From: Maribacter huludaoensis
Lineage (GTDB): Bacteria; Bacteroidota; Bacteroidia; Flavobacteriales; Flavobacteriaceae
DNA: 64,000 bases
NCBI RefSeq assembly: GCF_029350945.1
Contig: NZ_JARKMS010000004.1
Location: 124,001 to 188,000 of the forward strand
Reading direction: 5' to 3'
The notes beneath the pieces were generated by a model. It ran no database searches, was not told the origin of the DNA, and worked only from the letters and a program-made list of their open reading frames with translations. Made by a program: the position numbers and the translations under genes. This document shows positions 1-8,838 of this stretch, piece after piece (the stretch's first letter is position 1; the number at the start of each line of letters is the position of its first letter).

Positions 1-492
1 TTTAATATCATTTAGACCGCCCAAACCGGTTACGTTACTTTCAAATGAATTTGTAGACCCTTCAATGTTGCTACTTACACCAAGTAGGGAATATCCAACA
101 TCACTATAAGGTACCATGGTTATGCCTGCACCAAAATTTTCTGCAATTCTAAAACCAAAGGCGATATTGGAAAAATTGACATTTGATTTTTCTTCAGTGT
201 CCGAGGTATTGCTGTAATTATTAAATTCTCCGGTAACCCCAATATCATACAGGAAAGAGTTTTGGGGTATTAAGGCGTAATTGGCAGGGTTTAAGTTATT
301 CAACTCGTAAGACGATTTAATACCAATACCGCTATAGCCTAAACTATTGAACTTTCCAATACTGGTTTGGTTAATAACACCTAGTCCGTATAAGGAATAA
401 GGAGAACTGGTTAATGCTTCTGATTGTGCTGAAATTTGCTGTATGCCAAGAAAAGCTCCTATGGTGACCACTATAATTTGGTTAATCTTCAT
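1..492 (-). CDS. Outer-membrane beta-barrel protein, 3' end missing (cut by window edge)
   Basis: The reading frame starts at the ATG at 492 and runs off the window after 164 codons, so the C-terminal part is not visible. The first ~23 residues form a signal peptide ending in SAQ. It is followed by SPYSLYGLG and later NPANYA, a pattern I associate with Bacteroidota outer-membrane barrel proteins of the FadL/PorV-like type, then alternating Gly/aromatic strands. The start overlaps the end of the DUF4270 gene by 11 bases, so the two are probably co-transcribed and translationally coupled. The substrate is unknown. The family assignment is by motif impression only. Confidence 0.6.
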   Translation of the reverse strand, partial: MKINQIIVVTIGAFLGIQQISAQSEALTSSPYSLYGLGVINQTSIGKFNSLGYSGIGIKSSYELNNLNPANYALIPQNSFLYDIGVTGEFNNYSNTSDTEEKSNVNFSNIAFGFRIAENFGAGITMVPYSDVGYSLLGVSSNIEGSTNSFESNVTGLGGLNDIK

Positions 493-1822
493 CGTAAATA
501 CCGTATGTTAATTCTAAAATTGTTTCGTTTTCCCCATTACCGTTTCCGCTCATAATAAATCGATCTACAGTAGAATTATAATCAACAGGAAGTAAGATTA
601 AAGCATCATCAATATCCCTGTCCTTTAGGTAAAGCTCTTCTAAATAATAAGACAAGGATATTTCATAATAGATGTCGTTAAATTCTTGATTGTCCCTGTT
701 TAAAATAGCATAGGAAGTAGAGGACAGGGTTTCGGTCAAATCATTGTTTTGGTCAACGACATATACCGCAAGGGTGTCTCTTAGTTTTAGGTTATCGTTA
801 TAAGATTGGGCAACTGGTTTTATTTTAAGGGTGCCGTCCAATATGGTGCCACTGCCAGGTATGTCGTAAAGACTCGTAATACTTGGAAATTGTACTCTCA
901 TGGCTATTCCTACACCAGATTGAATGTAACTCTCGTTGTTAGAATCCGAACTTTCTAAGTTGACCTTACTATCTGTTAAGCCCTGTAGCGGTGTAATAGG
1001 GTCTTCTGCGGTTATGCTATTAAAGAAAGGAATTGGTGTGGTTGTTGCGTTTATTTGAATATCAAAATATTCCTGTTCAGATTCATATTCGGTTTCTGTA
1101 CTGTAATATAAGCGCATGTAAGTATTCTCGGAAGATTTTGAAAAACCGATGATTGAGCCATTGTCGGTTTCGTCAGGTAAGAGCGCTATGCCTTTAAAGT
1201 AATCCCTATATTCATCAGAATTTACAATGTCTTTCTCCTGTAGTTTGGAGAATATATCCGTACCAAAATCGTCTATCATTTTTATGGTTATAGAGTCTCC
1301 TGCCAAAGGTCTTGGGTTGTATTCGTAAAAACCCAGGTCATCTTCATCATAGCTGATTTTACTCGTATTGTAGAAATAATCATCACTTTCTGGATTCAGG
1401 TTTTCTATAATTTTTTTAATGTGAATGGTGTTTTTCTGTAGCGTGTCATTGTAGTAGTAATTATCATAGCCCAAGACCATTACCAAACTATCAAATACCG
1501 CCTCAGAATCTATGGTATAGGTCTCTGGTAAAAATTGCATGTAGCTAGATGCCCTAACGGTACCAAAAACAGCATCTGAATATTTTCCTGTAAGAATTCT
1601 TGTAGATTCAGAAGTAGCTAAACTATCGAACTTCATGGTGGATGTACTCACCGTTAATGTATCGATCAATATGAGGCGAATGTTACTATCGGTAAATGTT
1701 TCACCGGCTACAAAATCGGTATCATTATATATGTCATCACTGCAAGAGATAACGACTATTGTAAATAAACCACTGATCATTATGATGTGGAGTGCACGTA
1801 GTTTGTTTAAGAACACCTTCAT
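482..1822 (-). CDS. DUF4270 family lipoprotein
   Basis: This 446-residue protein has a lipoprotein signal peptide: basic N-terminus, hydrophobic core at about residues 12-26, and lipobox VISC followed by SDD. The Cys at about residue 27 would be lipidated. The rest is a secreted beta-rich domain with recurrent TRIL..SSYMQF and LLP...-like strands typical of the Flavobacteria DUF4270 family, which often lies between glycogen synthase and glmS. No enzymatic motif is visible, and the function of the family is unknown. It is followed on the same strand by an overlapping outer-membrane protein gene, which suggests a shared role at the outer membrane. Confidence 0.8.
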   Translation of the reverse strand: MKVFLNKLRALHIIMISGLFTIVVISCSDDIYNDTDFVAGETFTDSNIRLILIDTLTVSTSTMKFDSLATSESTRILTGKYSDAVFGTVRASSYMQFLPETYTIDSEAVFDSLVMVLGYDNYYYNDTLQKNTIHIKKIIENLNPESDDYFYNTSKISYDEDDLGFYEYNPRPLAGDSITIKMIDDFGTDIFSKLQEKDIVNSDEYRDYFKGIALLPDETDNGSIIGFSKSSENTYMRLYYSTETEYESEQEYFDIQINATTTPIPFFNSITAEDPITPLQGLTDSKVNLESSDSNNESYIQSGVGIAMRVQFPSITSLYDIPGSGTILDGTLKIKPVAQSYNDNLKLRDTLAVYVVDQNNDLTETLSSTSYAILNRDNQEFNDIYYEISLSYYLEELYLKDRDIDDALILLPVDYNSTVDRFIMSGNGNGENETILELTYGIYDED

Positions 1823-2020
1823 TTAAAATTTAGTTTTCAACAAAGCTAAATACCCAATGCGGTTGTAAAAACCTGAATAGACGAATCCGTAATGTTAAGG
1901 GATGAAATCTATTATTTAAACTATTAATGAAATGTTTGTGTTCGTAGATGAAAACCTAGGATTGGTATGTTAAAAATCAATCTTAATCTATTGTGTTTTT
2001 TAGAACCCTGGGGTCTCTAG

Positions 2021-2028
2021 TAGATTTG
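2021..2028 (+). promoter_or_regulatory. Candidate -7 box upstream of the Kelch gene
   Basis: TAGATTTG matches the Bacteroidota housekeeping -7 consensus TAnnTTTG and lies 36 bases before the ATG at 2064. A clean TTTG -33 element at normal spacing is not visible, so this is a weak call. The rest of the 241-base divergent gap shows no gene or structured RNA. Confidence 0.35.
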
Positions 2029-2063
2029 ATTTCTCAAAGAAAGAACCTTAAAACAAAAAAGTA

Positions 2064-3053
2064 ATGAATAAAAGAAAATCGTATGTATACAAAATTACCG
2101 GTTTGGCGCTTTTGGCCATGGTAGTTACAAGTTGTTCAAGTGATGATGACGACGATTTAGGTAACTGGGTAGATAAATCTGTATTTGATGGTAGCCCAAG
2201 AAGTAGTGTATCTGGTTTTACAATAGGTAATACTGGGTATATGGGTGTTGGTTATGATGGAGACGATTATTTGGCTTCCTTTTGGGCATACGATATTGAA
2301 GGTGACTACTGGTCTCAAAAAGCTGATTTTCCTGGAGCTGCTAGAAATGCGGCCGTAGGTTTTGAGATTGACGGTACTGGTTATATAGGTTCTGGGTATG
2401 ATGGTGTAGATGAATTGACGGATTTTTATAGCTATGATACTGCCTCTAATACATGGACGGAAATTGCCTCTTTACCAACAGCAAGAAGAAGTGCTGTAGG
2501 TTTTGGAATTAACGGCTATGGTTATGTGGGTACAGGATATGATGGCGAGAATGATAGAAAGGATTTCTATAAGTATGACCCTGCAACCGATTCTTGGACT
2601 GAATTAGTAGGTTTTGGAGGAAATAAAAGAAGATCTGCCACCACTTTTACTATAGATGGTTTAGTGTATTTAGGTACTGGAGTGTCCAACGGGGTATACT
2701 TAGATGATTTTTGGGTATTTGATCCTGCTACTGAAAGTTGGACTTCAAAGTTAGACCTTGATGAAGAAGATGATTATGCTATTGCAAGAAGTAATGCTGT
2801 TGGATTTACGTTAAACGGATACGGTTATATAGCAACCGGAGAATTAGGTGGTGCTACCAATACAGTTTGGGAGTACGATCCAGCTTCGGATGAATGGGAA
2901 CAAAAAACATCTTTTGAAGGAGCTACAAGGCAAGATGCCATTGCTTTTTCAAATGGAAGTCGAGTATTTATAGGAATGGGTAGAACTGGAACATTATACC
3001 TAGATGATTTAGATGAATTTTTTCCATTGGATGAGTACGATGACGAAGATTAA
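2064..3053 (+). CDS. Kelch-repeat surface lipoprotein
   Basis: The 329-residue product has a lipoprotein signal peptide with lipobox VTSC (Cys at about residue 24), followed by an acidic SSDDDDD tether, a common surface-export-like signal in Bacteroidota lipoproteins. From residue 40 on there are about six ~50-residue Kelch-like units with the recurring pattern R..A..F.I.G.GY.G.GYDG......FY.YD......W, so it should form a six-bladed beta-propeller. No catalytic residues of galactose oxidase are evident. The C-terminus is very acidic (DEYDDED). A hairpin terminator follows, then a DUF4907 gene and a two-component pair. A binding or scaffold role is inferred. Confidence 0.85.
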   Translation: MNKRKSYVYKITGLALLAMVVTSCSSDDDDDLGNWVDKSVFDGSPRSSVSGFTIGNTGYMGVGYDGDDYLASFWAYDIEGDYWSQKADFPGAARNAAVGFEIDGTGYIGSGYDGVDELTDFYSYDTASNTWTEIASLPTARRSAVGFGINGYGYVGTGYDGENDRKDFYKYDPATDSWTELVGFGGNKRRSATTFTIDGLVYLGTGVSNGVYLDDFWVFDPATESWTSKLDLDEEDDYAIARSNAVGFTLNGYGYIATGELGGATNTVWEYDPASDEWEQKTSFEGATRQDAIAFSNGSRVFIGMGRTGTLYLDDLDEFFPLDEYDDED

Positions 3054-3084
3054 TTTTTCATAGTGAGTGCAATTGTTAATTTTT

Positions 3085-3116
3085 TGGGTCAATCTGTGAA
3101 GGTTGGCCCATTTTTA
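3085..3116 (+). terminator. Hairpin terminator or attenuator after the Kelch gene
   Basis: TGGGTCAA (3085-3092) pairs with TTGGCCCA (3103-3110) with one G-U wobble and a 10-base loop, followed by ATTTTT. It could reduce transcription into the DUF4907-lytS-lytTR genes that start 12 bases later. Confidence 0.5.
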
Positions 3117-3127
3117 AACATTTATTT

Positions 3128-3469
3128 ATGAGTTCTACTGTAAAATACTCGCTTGCTATTGTGCTATTTTTGGTACTTGGCTTTGGCATTGTTATGTATA
3201 TCCAATCTGAGCCCAGCCAAAACCAAATATTTGAAAGTCAAATAGTAAGTCTAGATGATGGATTTGGTTATAAGATTTTGAGAGGAGAAAAGATAGTGAT
3301 TGTACAAGAGTTCGTTCCCGGTCTTCCAGGTAAGCAACAATTTGTTTCTAAAGAAGAAGCTCAGAAAACGGCAAACTTGGTACTATCTAAATTAGAAGAG
3401 GGGAAATCGCCAATTTTATTACCGACAGATCTGGCGAAATTGAATATTTCAACCCAAGTAGGTCATTGA
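3128..3469 (+). CDS. DUF4907 family membrane-anchored protein
   Basis: This 113-residue protein has one N-terminal membrane segment (about residues 7-25) and a small soluble domain facing the periplasm. The body carries GFGYKI, then QEFVPGLPG and F.S.EEA.K.A.LV..KL, the pattern of DUF4907, and ends with a short prolyl segment. Members of this family are commonly found beside Kelch-type lipoproteins in Flavobacteria, as here. No function is established. It starts 74 bases after the Kelch gene and ends 6 bases before the sensor kinase, so it is probably in the kinase operon and may couple the Kelch protein to signalling; that link is inference. Confidence 0.7.
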   Translation: MSSTVKYSLAIVLFLVLGFGIVMYIQSEPSQNQIFESQIVSLDDGFGYKILRGEKIVIVQEFVPGLPGKQQFVSKEEAQKTANLVLSKLEEGKSPILLPTDLAKLNISTQVGH

Positions 3470-3475
3470 TAGTAT

Positions 3476-4510
3476 ATGAGATCGATAATTAATAATAGAA
3501 TTCAGATAGTTGTCCATATCAGCATTTGGATTCTGTTTTATGGACTCACATTTTATCCTGTACTAAATGATGCAAGACCTATTCCTTCAGATGTGTTTCC
3601 AAAGCTCATTGTAATTATAGTACTATTCTATTTCAATTATTTTTACTTGGTACCAGAGTATTTACTGAAAAAGACTGTGCTCTTTTATTTATTTCTTTCA
3701 CTGGGACTTTTGATTTTTTCGGTGTATTTGCTCAATCATTTTTTTCCGCCAAGAATACCCGATAATTTCTTTATGGAACAAGAAAGACCAAGAGGTCTTG
3801 GTTTTATGCCGTTTTATAGAACGTTCGTAAATCTTGGAATACCTTATGTGATCAGTGCCATTTTAAGAATGTATGTTGAATGGAAACGTAATGAGAATTT
3901 ACGTTTATCAGTTGAAAAGGAAAATATTAAGTCTGAGCTACAATTTTTAAAGGCGCAATTAAATCCACATTTTTTGTTCAATTCACTTAATACCATTTAT
4001 GCCTTATCTGTAAAAAAATCTCCAGACACCTCAGAGGCGATAGTTGATTTATCGGAACTTATGAGGTATATGATCTATGAGGCAGATAAAGACTTGGTGC
4101 CTTTAAATAAAGAACTAGATTATATAAAAAGTTATATACAGTTACAGCGATTAAGACTATCTGATAGTGAAAATGTATCCTTAAAGATTACGGGGGAAGA
4201 TAGAGGGCGTGCGGTGCCGCCTTTGCTATTCATCTCGTTTATAGAAAATGCCTTTAAATACGGTACGGATTACAAGGGTAAGACCTATGTGAAAATTTCA
4301 TTGATAATTACAGATGCCTCTATCTATTTGAACGTTAAGAATAAAATTGGAATTTTTAGAGAACCCACCAAGAACTCGGGTATCGGACTTGAGAATATTA
4401 GAAATCAATTAGAATTAATATATCCAGGTCTGCACAACTTAGAGGTTAGTAATGACGGCCAAGATTATGAAGTTTCTTTGACCATTTACCAAAAACAATC
4501 AAGCTTATGA
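3476..4510 (+). CDS. LytS/YehU-type sensor histidine kinase
   Basis: This 344-residue kinase has four predicted membrane helices in the first ~135 residues, a short coiled linker, and a His_kinase (PF06580) domain. The phosphoacceptor His lies in QLNPHFLFNSLNT (about residue 162) and the ATP-binding part has IENAFKYG (N box) and GIGLENIRNQL (G box). There is no extracytoplasmic sensor domain beyond the short loops, so the signal is probably sensed in or at the membrane, or supplied by the neighbouring DUF4907/Kelch proteins. Its last four bases overlap the start of the response regulator (ATGA), which identifies its partner. Confidence 0.93.
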   Translation: MRSIINNRIQIVVHISIWILFYGLTFYPVLNDARPIPSDVFPKLIVIIVLFYFNYFYLVPEYLLKKTVLFYLFLSLGLLIFSVYLLNHFFPPRIPDNFFMEQERPRGLGFMPFYRTFVNLGIPYVISAILRMYVEWKRNENLRLSVEKENIKSELQFLKAQLNPHFLFNSLNTIYALSVKKSPDTSEAIVDLSELMRYMIYEADKDLVPLNKELDYIKSYIQLQRLRLSDSENVSLKITGEDRGRAVPPLLFISFIENAFKYGTDYKGKTYVKISLIITDASIYLNVKNKIGIFREPTKNSGIGLENIRNQLELIYPGLHNLEVSNDGQDYEVSLTIYQKQSSL

Positions 4511-5235
4511 AATGTATAATTATAGATGATGAGCCTTTGGCGATTGAAATACTAACGGGCTATTGTGAAAAGCTAGACTTTATAGAGTTAGTGAACTCAT
4601 ATACCAATCCGCTCGATGCTATTACGGAAATCAAGGAAAAGAAAATAGATTTGATCTTTTGTGATATAGAAATGCCCCAAATAAACGGTATAGATTTTAT
4701 GGGCACTTTAGATAACAGACCATTGTTCATATTTACCACTGCTTATTCACATTATGCGGTAGATGGGTTTGAGTTGAATGCAGTAGATTATTTGGTGAAA
4801 CCTATACCTTATCATCGTTTTATAAAATCAGTATCAAGAGTACAAGATTTAATTTCAAAAAAACAAAAGCCAATTATGGAAGCAAACGTTTTCTCATCTA
4901 CCGGTGATAGTACAGTAGAAAAAAAGTTCATTTTTGTGAAGGCGGAATATGAAAGTATAAAAATAGATTTGGACCAAATTGAATATGTACAAGGTTTAAA
5001 AGATTATTTGAAAATTCATATTGCCAACACCAATAAAACCATTTTAACGTTAATGAGCTTTAAGGAGATTATGAGTAAGTTACCTGCAAATCAATTTCTT
5101 AGGGTGCATAAATCCTATGTGGTCAATGTAAATTACATTAAAACGGTACAGCGTAACAGAATAGTTATTAATGACATGCGCATACCTATTGGTGAAAGCC
5201 ATAAAGAAGCCTTCTTTTCTATCTTGGGCTTATAG
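4507..5235 (+). CDS. LytTR-family response regulator
   Basis: The 242-residue protein has an N-terminal receiver domain (residues ~1-120) with acidic pocket DDEP and phosphoacceptor Asp in FCDIEMP, plus the switch Thr/Lys region (FTTAYS, LVKPI). The C-terminal LytTR DNA-binding domain (about 140-240) shows the characteristic FLRVHKSYVVN motif. It overlaps the kinase gene by four bases, so the pair is translationally coupled. Targets cannot be read from this window; the Kelch and DUF4907 genes are the obvious candidates. Confidence 0.94.
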   Translation: MKCIIIDDEPLAIEILTGYCEKLDFIELVNSYTNPLDAITEIKEKKIDLIFCDIEMPQINGIDFMGTLDNRPLFIFTTAYSHYAVDGFELNAVDYLVKPIPYHRFIKSVSRVQDLISKKQKPIMEANVFSSTGDSTVEKKFIFVKAEYESIKIDLDQIEYVQGLKDYLKIHIANTNKTILTLMSFKEIMSKLPANQFLRVHKSYVVNVNYIKTVQRNRIVINDMRIPIGESHKEAFFSILGL

Positions 5236-5349
5236 ATTTCACGTTCATTGATCTAAATTTATTTTTTTTGATTTTACTTCCTTATTTTGGCTGTCAAAGT
5301 TTAGATAGAATTATCTATTTTTGTTAAGCTAAAAGCACGGGTGCCCATT

Positions 5350-5889
5350 ATGAGTCAAAAAGTTTTACTCTCTTCCAAAGAAATACATATCATCCTGCAC
5401 AGATTGGCTTGCCAATTGCTTGAAAACCATTTAAATTTTGAAAACACAGTTTTAATTGGAATTCAACCAAGGGGAAAATTTCTTGCTGAACGCTTGAATA
5501 AGATTTTAAAGGAGGAGTATAAGGTAAAGAAGATAGACTTAGGGTTTTTGGATATTACTTTTTATCGTGATGATTTTAGAAGAGGGGAAAAGACCCTAGA
5601 GGCCACAAAAACAAAGATAGATTTCTTGGTAGAGGACAAAAATGTTGTTTTAATTGACGATGTGCTGTACACAGGTAGAAGTATAAATGCGGCCTTAACT
5701 GCTTTGCAATCTTTTGGCAGACCAAAAGATGTAGAGTTGTTATGTTTAATAGATCGTAGATTCAGTAGACATTTGCCTATACAACCCAATTACAGAGGTC
5801 GCCAGGTAGACGCCATTAATGATGAGAAGGTAAAGGTGATGTGGGAAGAAAATGACGGGGAAGATATAATATACTTAGTAAATAGATAA
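5350..5889 (+). CDS. pyrR: PyrR-type phosphoribosyltransferase
   Basis: This phosphoribosyltransferase-fold protein (179 residues from ATG 5350; a GTG at 5341 would add three) carries the PRPP-binding loop VVLIDDVLYTGRSINAAL and LIGIQPRGKFLAERL, diagnostic of PyrR (uracil phosphoribosyltransferase/pyr regulator). MSQKVLLSS is the more family-like N-terminus, so I prefer ATG 5350. It lies 4 bases before pyrB, which fits a pyrimidine operon. I looked upstream for a PyrR attenuator and found only a weak AT-rich hairpin, so regulation by RNA binding is not supported here. Confidence 0.92.
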   Translation: MSQKVLLSSKEIHIILHRLACQLLENHLNFENTVLIGIQPRGKFLAERLNKILKEEYKVKKIDLGFLDITFYRDDFRRGEKTLEATKTKIDFLVEDKNVVLIDDVLYTGRSINAALTALQSFGRPKDVELLCLIDRRFSRHLPIQPNYRGRQVDAINDEKVKVMWEENDGEDIIYLVNR

Positions 5890-5893
5890 GAAA

Positions 5894-6820
5894 ATGAGCG
5901 AACTGAGTGTTAAACACTTACTGGGAATTAAATACCTAAAGGAAACCGATATTCAGCTTATTTTTGAAACTGCCGATCATTTTAAAGAGGTGATCAACCG
6001 TTCTATTAAAAAAGTGCCTTCGCTTAGAGATATTACTATTGCCAATATATTTTTTGAGAACAGTACTAGGACTAAACTGTCTTTTGAATTGGCGGAAAAG
6101 CGTTTATCTGCAGATGTGCTTAATTTTTCCGCAAGTCAGTCTTCGGTTAAAAAAGGTGAAACCTTAATAGATACGGTAAATAACATTCTATCTATGAAAG
6201 TAGATATGGTGGTGATGAGGCATCCTAACCCTGGTGCGGGCATATTTTTATCCAAACACGTAAATGCATCAATCGTAAATGCTGGCGATGGCGCACATGA
6301 GCATCCAACACAAGCATTGTTGGATTCTTACTCCATACGTGAAAAATTAGGAGACGTAGCAGGCAAAAATGTAGTGATAGTTGGTGATATTCTTCATTCA
6401 CGGGTTGCCCTTTCAAATATTTTTGCGCTAAAATTACAAGGAGCAAATGTTAAGGTGTGTGGTCCTAAAACATTGCTTCCTAAGTACATAGAATCTCTAG
6501 GGGTCGGTGTAGAAACCAATTTAAGAAAAGCGTTAGAGTGGTGCGATGTAGCTAACATGCTGCGCATACAAAACGAAAGATTGGATATAAGTTATTTCCC
6601 GACCACACGAGAGTATACCCAACAATTTGGGGTGAATAAAAAATTGCTTGATAGCTTGGATAAGGAAATTGTAATAATGCACCCAGGTCCTATAAATAGA
6701 GGTGTGGAAATTACAAGTGATGTGGCAGACTCCAAGCAATCTATAATATTAAATCAGGTAGAAAACGGAGTTGCCATTCGTATGGCGGTAATTTATTTAT
6801 TGGCCTCTAAAATAAAATAA
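5894..6820 (+). CDS. pyrB: Aspartate carbamoyltransferase catalytic chain
   Basis: The 308-residue protein catalyses carbamoyl phosphate + aspartate to carbamoyl-aspartate, the first committed step of pyrimidine synthesis. The carbamoyl phosphate site is visible as ENSTRTKLSFE (about residues 54-64), the HPTQ motif appears as EHPTQALLD, and the C-terminal HPGPINRGVEI motif is intact. The length is typical. It follows pyrR by 4 bases. No pyrI regulatory chain is in the window. The next gene starts one base after its stop, so the operon continues. Confidence 0.97.
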   Translation: MSELSVKHLLGIKYLKETDIQLIFETADHFKEVINRSIKKVPSLRDITIANIFFENSTRTKLSFELAEKRLSADVLNFSASQSSVKKGETLIDTVNNILSMKVDMVVMRHPNPGAGIFLSKHVNASIVNAGDGAHEHPTQALLDSYSIREKLGDVAGKNVVIVGDILHSRVALSNIFALKLQGANVKVCGPKTLLPKYIESLGVGVETNLRKALEWCDVANMLRIQNERLDISYFPTTREYTQQFGVNKKLLDSLDKEIVIMHPGPINRGVEITSDVADSKQSIILNQVENGVAIRMAVIYLLASKIK

Positions 6821-6821
6821 T

Positions 6822-7154
6822 ATGATTTTCACTAAAGAAGAATCGTTGATTATTGTATCTCAAGAAGAAATTTCAATTGAGCGTTTTTTAGAGAATTTGC
6901 AGAAGGAATATGCAAAATTAAAAAACGATAATTTGGTGTTAGACTTGTTAAGCTTCTCAAAGTTGACACCTTATAATGTTATCTCATTTTTAGAAGTAGC
7001 AAAAATGCATAAAAAGAACGGACAGTCGTTCGTTTTGGTATCGGATAAAGTGTCTTACGATGATGTTCCTGAAGAAATTAATCTTGTGCCAACCCTTCAA
7101 GAAGCTAGAGATGTTGTTGAAATGGAAGAAATAGAACGTGATTTGGGTATATAA
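6822..7154 (+). CDS. STAS-like protein of unknown function
   Basis: This 110-residue protein has no signal peptide or membrane helix. Its pattern of alternating strands and helices, with LVLDLLSFSKLTPYNVISFLEVAKMHKKNGQSFVLVSD in the middle (read as two consecutive segments), resembles STAS/SpoIIAA-type anti-anti-sigma domains. The conserved phosphorylatable Ser of that family is not clear. It sits between pyrB and rnz. Homologues in this position are sometimes labelled ribonuclease Z, but the protein has no metallo-beta-lactamase motif, so that name would be an error carried over from the neighbour. Confidence 0.65.
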   Translation: MIFTKEESLIIVSQEEISIERFLENLQKEYAKLKNDNLVLDLLSFSKLTPYNVISFLEVAKMHKKNGQSFVLVSDKVSYDDVPEEINLVPTLQEARDVVEMEEIERDLGI

Positions 7155-7196
7155 CAATACGCAAAGCACAGATAAGAAAACTTAAGTACTTATTTT

Positions 7197-8102
7197 ATGC
7201 GCCTTACTGTATTGGGTTGTTATGCGGCAACACCAAGAACGCTTACGAATCCTACGTCACAAGTTTTAGAAATTAACAATCAAGTTGTATTAATTGATTG
7301 TGGTGAGGGTACCCAAGTAGAGCTTAGAAGGCATAAAATAAAGTTCTCAAGAATAAACCATATTTTCATTTCTCACCTGCATGGAGATCACTTTTTTGGA
7401 CTCCCAGGTTTTATTTCTACCATGAGATTATTGGGTAGGGAGAAAGCACTTCATGTATACGGCCCCAAAGGAATTAAAGAGGCTATTACATTGCTTTTGA
7501 AATTGGGAGATTCTTGGACAAACTACCCATTGTTATTTCATGAACTTACCAGTAAGGAACAGGAGCTTATCTTTGAAGATGAAAAGATAAGTGTAACTAC
7601 CATACCATTAGATCATAGGGTATATACAAATGGCTACTTGTTCAGAGAAAAATTAGGCAAGAGAAAGCTGAATGTTACTGCGGCAGAAAAGTATGGGATT
7701 GACAAAGTTTACTATAACAATATAAAAAACGGAAAGAATATAACTTTGGATAATGGTACTATTGTACCCAATAGTGAATTAACCTTTGATCCGCCTGAGC
7801 CAAAATCTTATGCATTTTGTAGTGATACCATTTATGATGAAAGTTTGGCTGAAAAGATTAAAAATGTAGACGTTTTATATCATGAATCCACATTTTTAGA
7901 AACAGAGACAGATCTTGCCGTGAAAACTAAGCATGCTACCGCTAAACAAGCCGCTATGGTTGCAAAAGAAGCTAATGTAAAAACCTTAGTGTTAGGTCAT
8001 TACTCTACCCGTTATAAATCAATAGCATTGTTTAAAGAAGAAGCTTCAACTATCTTCAATAATGTGCTTCTTGCTGACGACGGAAAAACATTCGAATTTT
8101 AA
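7197..8102 (+). CDS. rnz: Ribonuclease Z (tRNA 3'-processing endonuclease)
   Basis: This 301-residue metallo-beta-lactamase-fold enzyme removes 3' trailers from tRNA precursors. The Zn-binding motif HLHGDH (about residues 61-66) is present, with further ligands in SDT (about 208-210) and GHYSTRY (about 262-268), and the PxKxRN-like substrate arm region GLPGFISTMRLLGRE. The length is typical of the short RNase Z form. It would process the tRNAs that lack an encoded CCA, such as the tRNA-Ser in this window. It lies 42 bases after the STAS-like gene. Confidence 0.96.
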   Translation: MRLTVLGCYAATPRTLTNPTSQVLEINNQVVLIDCGEGTQVELRRHKIKFSRINHIFISHLHGDHFFGLPGFISTMRLLGREKALHVYGPKGIKEAITLLLKLGDSWTNYPLLFHELTSKEQELIFEDEKISVTTIPLDHRVYTNGYLFREKLGKRKLNVTAAEKYGIDKVYYNNIKNGKNITLDNGTIVPNSELTFDPPEPKSYAFCSDTIYDESLAEKIKNVDVLYHESTFLETETDLAVKTKHATAKQAAMVAKEANVKTLVLGHYSTRYKSIALFKEEASTIFNNVLLADDGKTFEF

Positions 8103-8177
8103 ACCTTTTAATACGTTTTTATAACGTTTATTTTCCTTTCTTTTTAGAACTTTGTTTATCTTGTTTTTAACACGAAA

Positions 8178-8828
8178 ATGATGCAGAAAGATTTAGGTAA
8201 TTATAGAAAATCCTATGAGAAAAGTGCGTTGGTAGAAGACAGTATATCTGATAATCCAATACAGCTGTTTCAAACATGGTTTTATGAGGTTGAAAATTCC
8301 GATGGGGTAGTTGAACCTAATGCTATGACGGTTTCTACGGTAGGTTTAGATGGTTTTCCCAAAAGTAGGGTAGTACTTCTTAAGAAATATACGCATGAGG
8401 GTTTTATCTTTTATACGAACTACAATAGTGAAAAGGGGAAAGCTATTAGTGAAAACCCAAATCTCTGTCTGTCCTTTTTTTGGGCAAACTTAGAGCGCCA
8501 GGTAATCATAAAAGGTGTTGCCGAAAAATTGCCCGAAAATCTTTCTGATGGTTATTTTGAGTCAAGACCTGAAGGAAGTAAATTAGGGGCATTGGTATCG
8601 GATCAAAGTACTGTAATAGATTCCAGAGCCGTATTGGAAGATAAATTGGCTAAGTTGGAAAAAGAATATAACGGTAAAGAAATAGAAAGGCCTAAGCATT
8701 GGGGTGGCTATTTGGTAAGACCGCAATCTATAGAATTTTGGCAAGGTAGACCTAACAGACTACATGATAGAATTAGGTACACACTTACCAGTGAATATGA
8801 TTGGAAAATAGAGCGTTTGGCTCCTTAA
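8178..8828 (+). CDS. pdxH: Pyridoxamine 5'-phosphate oxidase
   Basis: The 216-residue flavoenzyme oxidises pyridoxamine or pyridoxine 5'-phosphate to PLP. FMN-binding motifs are present: SRVVLLKKY, FYTNYNSEKGK and the substrate/FMN residues in WGGYLVRPQSIEFWQGRPNRLHDR (two adjoining motifs). The C-terminus ends WKIERLAP, the canonical ending of the family. The start could be either ATG 8178 or 8181. It is 75 bases after rnz. Confidence 0.97.
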   Translation: MMQKDLGNYRKSYEKSALVEDSISDNPIQLFQTWFYEVENSDGVVEPNAMTVSTVGLDGFPKSRVVLLKKYTHEGFIFYTNYNSEKGKAISENPNLCLSFFWANLERQVIIKGVAEKLPENLSDGYFESRPEGSKLGALVSDQSTVIDSRAVLEDKLAKLEKEYNGKEIERPKHWGGYLVRPQSIEFWQGRPNRLHDRIRYTLTSEYDWKIERLAP

Positions 8829-8838
8829 CTATTTGAAA

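Noticed and set aside
5236-5349. Possible PyrR attenuator before pyrR
   Set aside because: Only a 5-bp AT-rich hairpin (AGATA-GAAT-TATCT) is present; no anti-terminator or PyrR-binding loop could be recognised.
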